Shown here in pieces: positions 1 to 7,700 of a DNA stretch of 64,000 bases; within the stretch, counting starts at the first letter, position 1, and each line of letters opens with the position of its first letter. The notes beneath the pieces were generated by a model. It saw nothing but the letters and a program-made list of their open reading frames with translations. It ran no database searches and was not told the DNA's origin. This stretch comes from an uncultured Flavobacteriaceae bacterium (lineage in GTDB: Bacteria; Bacteroidota; Bacteroidia; Flavobacteriales; Flavobacteriaceae). A program made the translations under genes and the position numbers. The stretch is from positions 1 through 64,000 of the forward strand of contig CANLUH010000004.1 in the NCBI GenBank assembly GCA_947494205.1. Direction: 5' to 3'.

Positions 1-137
1 GCTGTTAATTTAACTTTCGATTGTTTCACGTTATGATTTGAAACCTCTTCAGTTATATCTATATCCGTAGATGGTAAGACTGCTGTTAATAATCCGATAG
101 CTAGAATCGCTACTAATGTAAGTTTAAGGAATTTCAT
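1..137 (-). CDS. small secreted peptide, copy 1 (cut by window edge)
   Basis: The reading frame begins with ATG at 137 and runs off the left edge after 45 codons. Its first 12 residues and its residues 17-45 are identical to the complete neighbour at 150-332; only a short stretch of the hydrophobic core differs (AIG in place of SLF). The N-terminus looks like a signal peptide. The start lies 12 bases after the neighbour's stop, and the leader AAACAAACAATT is the same in both copies, so this is a tandem duplication. Function is unknown; more copies may lie outside the window. Confidence 0.7.
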   Translation of the reverse strand, partial: MKFLKLTLVAILAIGLLTAVLPSTDIDITEEVSNHNVKQSKVKLT

Positions 138-149
138 AATTGTTTGTTT

Positions 150-332
150 TTAGCCTTGTGGTGGTATATTTGCGCCTTTTTCTCGCTCAGTAAATGCTGT
201 TAATTTAACTTTCGATTGTTTCACGTTATGATTTGAAACCTCTTCAGTTATATCTATATCCGTAGATGGTAAGACTGCTGTTAATAAGAATAAGGAAAGA
301 ATTGCTACTAATGTAAGTTTAAGGAATTTCAT
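150..332 (-). CDS. small secreted peptide, copy 2 (60 aa)
   Basis: This 60-residue product has a lysine-containing N-terminus followed by a hydrophobic stretch (about residues 4-21), as in a signal peptide. The remainder is a polar peptide of about 38 residues rich in Asp, Glu and Lys that ends PPQG. No enzyme motif or cysteine is visible. It lies 12 bases upstream of a second, nearly identical gene, so the two are probably co-transcribed. I do not recognise the family. The near-identity of the tandem copies outside the hydrophobic core supports real genes rather than chance ORFs. Confidence 0.6.
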   Translation of the reverse strand: MKFLKLTLVAILSLFLLTAVLPSTDIDITEEVSNHNVKQSKVKLTAFTEREKGANIPPQG

Positions 333-770
333 AATTGTTTGTTTTTTTTATAGTTTAAGGTTTGATTATTCTTAATTTACGTCACAACTAGAAGTAGAGA
401 TTTTATATCTAAAAAAATCTCGCACAAACTTTGTTGTGTTTACCAAAAACACACAATTACATAAGGATACGTACACTAAAAAGATAGACATACCCTATTC
501 AATGGAAAAAACATTTTGTTAATACAAAAAATTGTAGAGGGGTTTAACAAAACTTTAGCAAATATACAGTTTTGATAATCTAAAAAATTAAATTTTTCGA
601 TAAAGTGTAATCTTTAGCGACAAAAAAACACATTTCATATTAATATTTTTTGTATATGATATAGGATAGGTAAATTACTGAAACAGTATAAGAACAAGCA
701 ATAAATACTATAGAGTTAATAGGATACTCTGTAAAATAAAAAAGCATCCCGATTTTCTATAAAGAAAAAA
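333..770. other. non-coding AT-rich stretch
   Basis: This stretch lies upstream of the tandem peptide genes and holds no credible ORF on either strand. It presumably carries their promoter, but I could not place a convincing -33/-7 pair. The only candidate -7 box on the minus strand is the complement of CAAATATA at 559-566, without a -33 partner. Confidence 0.5.
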
Positions 771-828
771 GGAAAGCTTTCCATCGGTTTAACTACTTAA
801 ACCATTGACAGACTACTACATCTGTCAA
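771..828 (-). ncRNA. three consecutive hairpins, possible small RNA
   Basis: Three perfect inverted repeats follow each other with almost no spacing: GGAAAGCTTTCC (771-782), GGTTTAA/TTAAACC around CTAC (786-803) and TTGACAGA/TCTGTCAA around an 8-base loop (805-828). On the minus strand both loops contain GTAG, and the last palindrome is followed by six T residues, as in a terminator. The element lies downstream of the tRNA-Asp terminator. It could be a small RNA, a processed tail of the tRNA transcript, or a cluster of protein-binding sites. No promoter was identified. Confidence 0.3.
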
Positions 829-853
829 AACAACACAACTAAAATCATTTGCC

Positions 854-879
854 AAAAAAAGCTCCAATCTCTTGGAGCT
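854..879 (-). terminator. terminator of tRNA-Asp
   Basis: On the minus strand an 8-bp stem AGCTCCAA/TTGGAGCT with a GAGA loop is followed by seven T residues, starting 14 bases after the 3' end of the tRNA. Confidence 0.8.
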
Positions 880-893
880 TCTTAGCAATGTAG

Positions 894-967
894 CGGTCTG
901 GACGGGACTCGAACCCGCGACCCCCTGCGTGACAGGCAGATATTCTAACCAACTGAACTACCAGACC
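894..967 (-). tRNA. tRNA-Asp (GTC)
   Basis: The 74-base minus-strand sequence folds as a standard tRNA. The acceptor stem is GGTCTGG/CCAGACC with a G discriminator, the T arm contains GGGTTCGAGTCCC, and the anticodon stem-loop CCTGTCACG presents the anticodon GTC, which reads Asp codons. The CCA end is not encoded. A terminator hairpin follows directly. Confidence 0.95.
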
Positions 968-1046
968 GTTGCTTATTGCGAGTGCAAATATACACTCCTT
1001 TTTTAATATCGCAAGCGTTTTTTTAATTTTTTTTAAAAAAAATATG

Positions 1047-1976
1047 CTAAATAAATTTTTGTCGTTCTACCATGTATGTAGTTAAAATGGCATCGAAATT
1101 TCTATTTATGTCAGCCTCAACGTATTTGATTTTATTTTGCCCACATTTTATACGTAAATTCTCAAAATAGGCACTCACTAATTTTTCGTAATTTTCTTTT
1201 ACAGTATCAGAATATAAATTAATAAACTCTCCAGTTTCGAGATCTACAAATCGTTTTGGCTTATTATCGAAATCGAAAGTCAATTCTTTACTCTTATCGA
1301 ATACATGAAATAAAACCACTTCGTGCTTATTATGTTTTAAATGACGTAAGGCTTCAAATAGTTTTTCTTCATCTGTTGCCGTTTGAAACATATCTGTAAA
1401 TACAAAAATAAGCGAGCGTCTGTGTATTTTCTCTGCAATTTGATGTAGATACTTATAAGTTTCGGTTTGTTTGCTTACTGGCTTTGATAATACGGCATTA
1501 CTTAACTGCGCTAATAACATTTGATGATGACGCTCGCTTCCTTTCTCGGAAGCATAGAAATCGTAATTATCGCTATATATACTTAAACCTACAGCATCTC
1601 GTTGCTTTTTTAAAATATGCATTAAGGACGCAGATGCTAATGCAGAAAAACCAATTTTATTTAAATGATCTATAGAAAATGTGGTTTGCTCAGGATAATG
1701 CATAGAACTACTATTATCTAAAATAATATGACAACGTAAATTCGTTTCATCATCGTAGCGTTTAGTGTAAAGTTTATCGGTTTTAGCATACAGTTTCCAA
1801 TCTATATGTCTCGTGCTTTCGCCTTGATTATATATTTTATGCTCTGCAAATTCTGCAGAAAAGCCATGAAACGGACTTTTATGCATACCAGAAATAAAGC
1901 CTTCTACAACTTGCTTGGCTAAATGCTCTAGGTTTTTAAAACCGCCTGCTTTATTAAGTTCTTCTTGTAAATTCAT
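1047..1976 (-). CDS. DUF58 family protein (MoxR/VWA-associated)
   Basis: The 309-residue protein has the DUF58 signature, with the block around HIDWKLYAKTDKLYTKRY (about 57-74), followed by a von Willebrand-like D-x-S-x-S motif (D87, S89, S91) that could bind a metal ion. DUF58 proteins usually sit beside a MoxR-type ATPase and VWA-domain membrane proteins in Bacteroidota stress or envelope operons. Here those partners are not adjacent: the upstream neighbour is thioredoxin and the downstream feature is a tRNA. No signal peptide or membrane segment is visible, so it is probably cytosolic. The exact role is not known. Confidence 0.85.
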   Translation of the reverse strand: MNLQEELNKAGGFKNLEHLAKQVVEGFISGMHKSPFHGFSAEFAEHKIYNQGESTRHIDWKLYAKTDKLYTKRYDDETNLRCHIILDNSSSMHYPEQTTFSIDHLNKIGFSALASASLMHILKKQRDAVGLSIYSDNYDFYASEKGSERHHQMLLAQLSNAVLSKPVSKQTETYKYLHQIAEKIHRRSLIFVFTDMFQTATDEEKLFEALRHLKHNKHEVVLFHVFDKSKELTFDFDNKPKRFVDLETGEFINLYSDTVKENYEKLVSAYFENLRIKCGQNKIKYVEADINRNFDAILTTYMVERQKFI

Positions 1977-2144
1977 ACTCGTTTCTGCGTTAGGGATTAC
2001 TCATTAATTCTATTTTATAAATATGAAATCATGAACACTTCATATTTAAGGCATTTGTTGAAGCTCTTTTTTGTTTTTCTCAAAAAAAGCGACTGCCAAA
2101 AGCCCTCCCCTTATGGTAACGCCAAAATATTTATTAGCCTAAAC

Positions 2145-2176
2145 TAAAAAAGGTTTGCCGTATAGACAAACCTTTT
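2145..2176 (-). terminator. terminator of trxA
   Basis: An inverted repeat AAAAGGTTTG/CAAACCTTTT with a short loop lies just after the thioredoxin stop codon. The minus strand continues with a T run. Confidence 0.75.
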
Positions 2177-2198
2177 ATCAATTCTTTGTGAATTTATA

Positions 2199-2516
2199 TT
2201 ATAAAAGCGAATCGATAGCTTCAGAATATGCCTTTTTAGGAGCAACTCCTACTTGACGACCTACAACTTCTCCGTTTTGAAATACTAAAACAGTTGGGAT
2301 ATTTCTTACACCATATTTCGCTGCAAATTCTTGATTTGCATCTACATCTAACTTTCCTACTACTGCTTTATCAGTATACTCTTCACTAATTTGGTCAATG
2401 ATTGGTCCAACCATTCTACAAGGTCCGCACCATGCTGCCCAAAAGTCTACCATTACTGGTTTGTCGCTCTTTAATACTACTTCTTCAAAATTTGCATCTG
2501 TTATCTCTAATGCCAT
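2199..2516 (-). CDS. trxA: thioredoxin
   Basis: The product is a 105-residue single-domain thioredoxin with the catalytic WCGPC motif at residues 29-33, the buried Asp at about 24 in the VMVDFWA strand, and the cis-proline segment RNIPTVLVF near residues 72-80. It has no signal peptide, so it is the cytosolic disulfide reductase that is recycled by thioredoxin reductase. It stands alone, between its own terminator and a 343-base divergent intergenic region. Length and motifs are typical of the family. Confidence 0.97.
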   Translation of the reverse strand: MALEITDANFEEVVLKSDKPVMVDFWAAWCGPCRMVGPIIDQISEEYTDKAVVGKLDVDANQEFAAKYGVRNIPTVLVFQNGEVVGRQVGVAPKKAYSEAIDSLL

Positions 2517-2777
2517 AATACTTATAATTTAATTGTGTTTTATTTCAAGTGTTTCTTTATTCTTTTATTGTCACTTGCTACATTCATTTTTAAATTCAAT
2601 TAAATATTAAACATGAATGTTTCACTGTTAATATGCAATATTAGTCAAAAAAAATGCCAAAGCTTACAACCTGACAATTTGTTTTACTTATTGCAGTATT
2701 GTTTTGTGTTATCCAAACTCTTGTACTTCTTTATTTCCCTACATTTTCTACAAAAATAAACTACAAACAACAAATAA

Positions 2778-2793
2778 GCAACCAAAAAGTTGC
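2778..2793 (+). promoter_or_regulatory. operator-like palindrome 1 (probable ArsR site)
   Basis: GCAAC-N6-GTTGC is a perfect inverted repeat. Its right arm supplies the TTG of the -33 element of the promoter for the downstream pair. The same palindrome recurs 42 bases downstream. Binding by the ArsR-type regulator encoded in the operon is inferred. Confidence 0.65.
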
Positions 2794-2820
2794 GTAATAT
2801 GAAAATGTATTTTAATTTAG
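2790..2820 (+). promoter_or_regulatory. promoter of the AHSA1-arsR operon
   Basis: TTG at 2790-2792 and TAATTTAG at 2813-2820 are separated by 20 bases and match the Bacteroidota consensus TTG-N17-23-TAnnTTTG with one mismatch. The predicted transcript would start near 2827, inside the second palindrome. Confidence 0.6.
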
Positions 2821-2835
2821 CAACCTTTAAGTTGC
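2820..2835 (+). promoter_or_regulatory. operator-like palindrome 2 (probable ArsR site)
   Basis: A second GCAAC-N6-GTTGC repeat begins on the last base of the -7 box and covers the expected transcription start. A protein bound here and at 2778-2793 would occlude both core promoter elements. Confidence 0.65.
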
Positions 2836-2859
2836 GTATTAATTAAAAATCACATAATC

Positions 2860-3291
2860 ATGAAAGACATTATTACAAAAGAAAAAGTATTTAACCATTC
2901 TATAGACACTATTTGGAGTGCTATTACTAGAGCCGAAGAACTTTCTACTTGGTTTATTAAAGCAGATTTTAAAGCGGAAAATGGATACAAATACACGTTT
3001 ACAGCTAGTGAAGATAAAGGTTGTTTAGCTATTAACGGAGAAGTAAAGGCATCCTCTCCTTATACTTTAATTTACACTTGGGTTGTTGAAAACACAAACG
3101 TTGAAACAACTGTTACATGGCATTTACAACCTATTGAAGGAGGTGGTACAAAATTACACTTAGAACATTCTGGAATTTCAAATTACGAAGGTGATACTGC
3201 TGTAAAAATGTTTGAAAGTTTTAGTGGTGGCTGGGATGGTTGCATTAATGGTTTATTAGCATATTTAAAAAAAGAAGTTAATGCAGGATAA
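2860..3291 (+). CDS. SRPBCC/AHSA1 domain protein
   Basis: The 143-residue protein belongs to the START-like SRPBCC fold, AHSA1 subgroup: the family start KVFNHSIDTIWSAIT (about 9-23) is followed by STWFIKADF, the central strand TWHLQPIEGGGTKLHLEHSG and the C-terminal helix block GGWDGCINGLLAYL. Such small proteins have a hydrophobic cavity, but the ligand cannot be read from the sequence. The gene overlaps the following ArsR-type regulator by 11 bases. AHSA1-ArsR pairs are common in bacteria, and the regulator probably controls its own operon through the two upstream palindromes. Confidence 0.88.
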   Translation: MKDIITKEKVFNHSIDTIWSAITRAEELSTWFIKADFKAENGYKYTFTASEDKGCLAINGEVKASSPYTLIYTWVVENTNVETTVTWHLQPIEGGGTKLHLEHSGISNYEGDTAVKMFESFSGGWDGCINGLLAYLKKEVNAG

Positions 3292-3607
3292 AGTTACCAC
3301 TCTTTTTAAGGCCATTGCAGATCCAAAAAGACGTGCCATTTTTCATGCTTTAATTATTGCTAGTTCTGCTTTATCTATTACACAAATAGTTAATAAGTTT
3401 GATATTAGCAGGCAAGGCGTTACTAAACATATTAAAACCCTAGAAGAGGCAGGTTTAGTTTCTATAAATAGCAAAGGTAGAGAACGTTTTTGCTATCCTA
3501 ATGCAAAGCCTTTACAGGAAATAAATAAATGGCTAAAGTTTTACGAACAGTTCTGGACAGACTCTTTAGATAGTTTAGGAGATTATTTAGATAATAAGAA
3601 GGCTTAA
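3281..3607 (+). CDS. ArsR-type winged-helix regulator
   Basis: The 108-residue protein is a minimal ArsR/SmtB-type winged helix: the entry helix KAIADPKRRAIFHAL, then helix-turn-helix LSITQIVNKFDISRQGVTKH (about 31-50) and the wing with INSKGRERFCYP. The classical CxCxxC metal site of SmtB/ArsR is missing, so it belongs to the non-metal group often paired with AHSA1 proteins. It starts inside the end of the preceding gene, which suggests translational coupling. Its stop overlaps the convergent serine hydrolase gene by four bases. Autoregulation is inferred from the two palindromes before the operon. Confidence 0.9.
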   Translation: MQDKVTTLFKAIADPKRRAIFHALIIASSALSITQIVNKFDISRQGVTKHIKTLEEAGLVSINSKGRERFCYPNAKPLQEINKWLKFYEQFWTDSLDSLGDYLDNKKA

Positions 3608-4755
3608 TAGTTTTTAAGCGCTTTAACTAATACACTATTTAAATCTACTCTTAAGTGTTTTTGGTCTTGCTCTAAAACTACAATTGCTATAGAGGCATTT
3701 AATTCCGGGAAGTAATTAACAACTGTTCCCCAGAATCCATTATGTCCATAGCCTTTAATATTGTTATAGTCTACCGAGGTTAATCCTAAATAATAATCGC
3801 CTTGCATGGGTTGTTTAGGATTTACTTTGGTTTGTAATAACTGTAATGTTTTATTGTTTTTAAATACTTTATTATTAAAAACATTCTGCGAGAACAATGC
3901 TAAGTCTTTAGCTGTAGCTGCTATGCCTCCACCACCATACAAATCGAACGAATGATCTACATTATAACTATTTAACCCTGCTGAAGACACATATTGATAA
4001 GCCATTGGTTTAGCATCTTTAGGATATGTTTCTAAACCTGAGAACCAAGTCGTATTAAGGTTTAATCTATTATAATCTATGAGTTCTCGCATAGCCATGT
4101 AGAACGCTTTATTAGTGATAGATTCTATAACTTCTGTTAATAATAAATAGTTAGTGTCTGAATACGCAAATGTATCTCCTGCATTACCCAAGGGCTCACC
4201 TATAGCCATTGCAAATTTAATTTGCTCATCTCGTGTCCAATGGTGTTTAGGATTTTCAATTATTTTTCCTAAATAGGCTTCTGTTTCCGCATAATCATAG
4301 ATACCACTAGTATGCGATAATAAATCTCTTATAGTAATATTATAAATATCGTAACCTTCTTTACTTAATACTGTTTTAGAAGTATTAGATATGTATTTAA
4401 AAATAGGATCTTCTAGTTTAAGCTCTCCTTGTTCTATTAACCTTAAAATAGCAACTGCAACATAAGTTTTAGTATTACTTGCTACTAAAACCGGCTGATT
4501 ACTTACTAGTGTTTCTTTAGTCGTTTTATTTGAAAGACCTACTGCTCCACTCCAAGACATCTTTTTATCTGGAGCTTCTATATGTGCTATTACCCCAATA
4601 GCATTCTCATGTTCTTCGTATATAGAATCTAGAATAGTTTGAAAAACGGCATATTTATCTTCTTCAGTATTGATTTTTTTAGACTTTGTATTGCATGCTA
4701 ATTGTATAGTAACTAAAAAACTAATGAAGCAATATGTAGTTGTTTTTTTTAACAT
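3604..4755 (-). CDS. lipoprotein serine hydrolase (beta-lactamase/S12 family)
   Basis: The 383-residue protein starts with a lipoprotein signal ending at Cys21 (lipobox QLAC). The catalytic S-x-x-K motif of class C beta-lactamase-like (S12) enzymes is SNTK at 93-96, the second motif is YSDTN at about 198-202, and the third is HNG in GYGHNGFWG near residue 338. It is therefore probably an active, membrane-anchored peptidase or esterase; true beta-lactamase activity is not implied. Its ATG overlaps the stop of dnaE by one base (TAATG), so translation may be coupled to dnaE, an odd partnership. It converges on the ArsR gene. Confidence 0.88.
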   Translation of the reverse strand: MLKKTTTYCFISFLVTIQLACNTKSKKINTEEDKYAVFQTILDSIYEEHENAIGVIAHIEAPDKKMSWSGAVGLSNKTTKETLVSNQPVLVASNTKTYVAVAILRLIEQGELKLEDPIFKYISNTSKTVLSKEGYDIYNITIRDLLSHTSGIYDYAETEAYLGKIIENPKHHWTRDEQIKFAMAIGEPLGNAGDTFAYSDTNYLLLTEVIESITNKAFYMAMRELIDYNRLNLNTTWFSGLETYPKDAKPMAYQYVSSAGLNSYNVDHSFDLYGGGGIAATAKDLALFSQNVFNNKVFKNNKTLQLLQTKVNPKQPMQGDYYLGLTSVDYNNIKGYGHNGFWGTVVNYFPELNASIAIVVLEQDQKHLRVDLNSVLVKALKNY

Positions 4756-7700
4756 TAATTCAACTTATAAAGTACTTGCTGCTCTTCTAGTTCGTCTAAT
4801 AACTCTTGAGACACTTTTACTTTTTGCTTACGACTTGGCATTTCTAATTTAATTTTATCTCTGTTTTCGTAAACTAAAAAGTTTAGTAGATGACTCCCAG
4901 GATGCATGGCAATTAACTCTTTTAACTTCCTTATTTTATCGGATTCTAATTCTTTAATATTTAATTGAATAGATAACTTTCTTACACTTTTCTCCATGAC
5001 ATCATGTAGTAATTGAAAGTTATTAAATTGAATTCTAGGATCACTTCGCTTGCCTGTATCTTTATTTATCCAACCTTCCCGTATAAAGGTTTTAACATGT
5101 ACGAAGTTGTTTTGCATTAAGAAGTGTCGAAACTTTAAATAGTCTTCTCCAAAAATTCTAAATTCGTAAGAATCTGTAAAATCTTCTATTGTAAATAACG
5201 CCCAACCTTTTCCCTGTTTACTAACACGATGTTGCACATCTGTTACTACACCTCCAAAGGTAATATCCTTATTAACGTTTTGTTCTAAGTTATAAAAGTC
5301 TCCAATAGTTCCTTTACAGAAGGTTTTCATCTCTGTTCTAAAGTCATCTAGTGGATGTCCAGATATATATATACCAACCACTTCTCGTTCCTTGGCTAAT
5401 TTCTCCATTGTTCCCCATGTTTCGCATGGTGGTACTTGAGGTTCTTCAATTTGTACATTACTGGCTTCACCAAATAAACTTACTTGCGCTGAGTTTTCAT
5501 TTTCTTTATGTTTTTGCGCATATTTAATGGCCTTTTCCAAAAAGGTTAAATCGCTTCCTTCTTTATGAAAATATTGTGCTCTGTGTGTACCTTCAAAACA
5601 ATCGAAACCTCCAGCCAATGCTAAATTCTCGAATGCTTTTTTATTAGCAGCTCTTAAGTCTATTCGTTTAGCAATATCGAAAATAGACTTATAGTTGCCG
5701 TCTTTTTTTCTATTTTCTACAATAGTCATTACAGCACCATGACCTACTCCTTTTATTGCTCCCATTCCAAAACGAACGGCATAATCTTGATTTACAGAAA
5801 ATTTATAGAATGATTCGTTTACATCTGGTCCTAATACATCTAGCTTCATACGCTTACATTCTTCCATAAAGAATGTTACTTGCTTAATGTCGTTCATGTT
5901 ATTAGAAAGTACCGCCGCCATATACTCGGCTGGGTAGTGTGCTTTTAAATAAGCAGTTTGATATGCAATCCACGCATAACAGGTAGAGTGCGACTTGTTA
6001 AAGGCATAACTTGCAAAAGCTTCCCAATCTTTCCAAATTTTCTCAAGTTTTTTAGCATCATGCCCGTTGGCGCTAGCTTGCTCAATAAATTTGGGTTTCA
6101 TTTTATCTAGAACCGCAATTTGCTTTTTACCCATGGCCTTTCTCAATACATCGGCTTCACCTTTTGTAAAGTCTGCTAGTTTTTGAGAGAGTAACATTAC
6201 CTGCTCTTGGTAAACTGTAATACCGTAAGTTTCCTTTAGGTATTCTTCCATTGCTGGTAAATCGTATTCTATGTCTTCGTCTCCGTGCTTTCTACGAACA
6301 AAACTTGGAATATATTCCATAGGCCCTGGTCTGTACAAAGCATTCATGGCAATTAAATCGTCGAAAACGGTAGGCTTTAAATCTTTAAGGTGTTTTTGCA
6401 TTCCAGGAGATTCATACTGGAAAACACCTACTGTTTCTCCTCTTTGGAATAGCTCGTATGTTTTAACGTCATCTAATGGAAAGCTATCCGGATCTAGTAA
6501 AATATCGTGTTTTGCTTTTACAATCTTTACGGTGTCTTTTATTAGGGTTAATGTTTTTAATCCTAAAAAATCCATTTTTAACAACCCTGCATCTTCTACT
6601 ACAGAGTTATCAAATTGTGTAACGTATAAATCGGAATCTTTTGCTGTAGAAACAGGAACGAACTTTGTAATATCGTCTGGCGTAATAATAACACCACAGG
6701 CATGAATTCCTGTATTTCTTACAGAGCCTTCCAGAGACCTAGCTAGGTTTAAGGTTTCTGCTTGTAAGTCTGATCCTTCAGAAATATTTAAAAGTTCATT
6801 TACTTTTTCTAATTCCTCAGACCTAAACATGTTTTTTAAACCTTTTTCGTCTGCTCCAAAAATCTTACGAAGTTTGGACATATTAGGAATTAGCTTCGCA
6901 ATTCTATCGGCATCAAATAAGGGTAAATCTAATACTCTGGCTGTATCTCTAATAGAAGATTTGGCTGCCATAGTACCATAAGTAATAATTTGCGCTACTT
7001 GATTGCTTCCGTATTTTTCAATAACGTAATCCATGACACGACTTCGGCCTTCATCATCGAAATCAATATCAATATCTGGCATACTTACACGATCCGGATT
7101 CAAGAAACGCTCAAAAAGCAAATTGTACTTCATTGGATCAATATTGGTAATCCATAGACAATAGGCGACCACGGATCCTGCTGCAGATCCACGTCCTGGT
7201 CCTACCGACACGTCCATGTTTCGTGCTTCTCTAATAAAATCTTCTACAATTAAAAAGTACCCTGGATATCCTGTTTTTTCAATAACTTCAAGTTCAAAGT
7301 CTAATCGTTCTGTAACCTCTTCTGATAACGGTTCGTCGTAACGTTTCTTTGCACCTTCGTATGTTAAATGCCTTAAAAAAGCATTTTCTCCTCGTTTCCC
7401 TCCGTCTACTTCATCTTCTTTATGTACAAATTGTTCTGGTATATCGAAAGCTGGTAATAAAACGTCTCGTGCTAACTGGTAAGCTTCTACTTTATCTACA
7501 ACTTCTTGAATATTTATTATAGCGTCTGGTACATCCTTAAACGCTTGCTTCATTTGATCTGCAGACTTAAAGTAGTAGTCTCTATTTGGTAATCCGTAAC
7601 GATATCCTCTTCCACGACCAATTGGAGTTGCTTGTTTTTCTCCATCTTTTACACACAATAAAATATCGTGCGCATTAGCATCGTCTTGATTTGCGTAATA

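Larger units (their letters stand above)
2517..2859. other. divergent intergenic region, trxA / AHSA1-arsR
   Basis: This 343-base gene-free stretch must hold the trxA promoter (minus strand) and the AHSA1-arsR promoter (plus strand). The latter can be seen at 2790-2820 with two flanking palindromes. The trxA promoter is not clear; the best -7-like string on the minus strand, near 2655-2663, has a one-base-too-long spacer. Confidence 0.6.

Noticed and set aside
4670-4852. 60-codon frame across the dnaE/serine hydrolase junction
   Set aside because: Antisense to two well supported genes; no product pattern.
6271-6705. 144-codon open frame antisense to dnaE
   Set aside because: It lies fully inside the conserved polymerase domain on the other strand, has no plausible start region and no recognisable protein pattern; it is a shadow frame.
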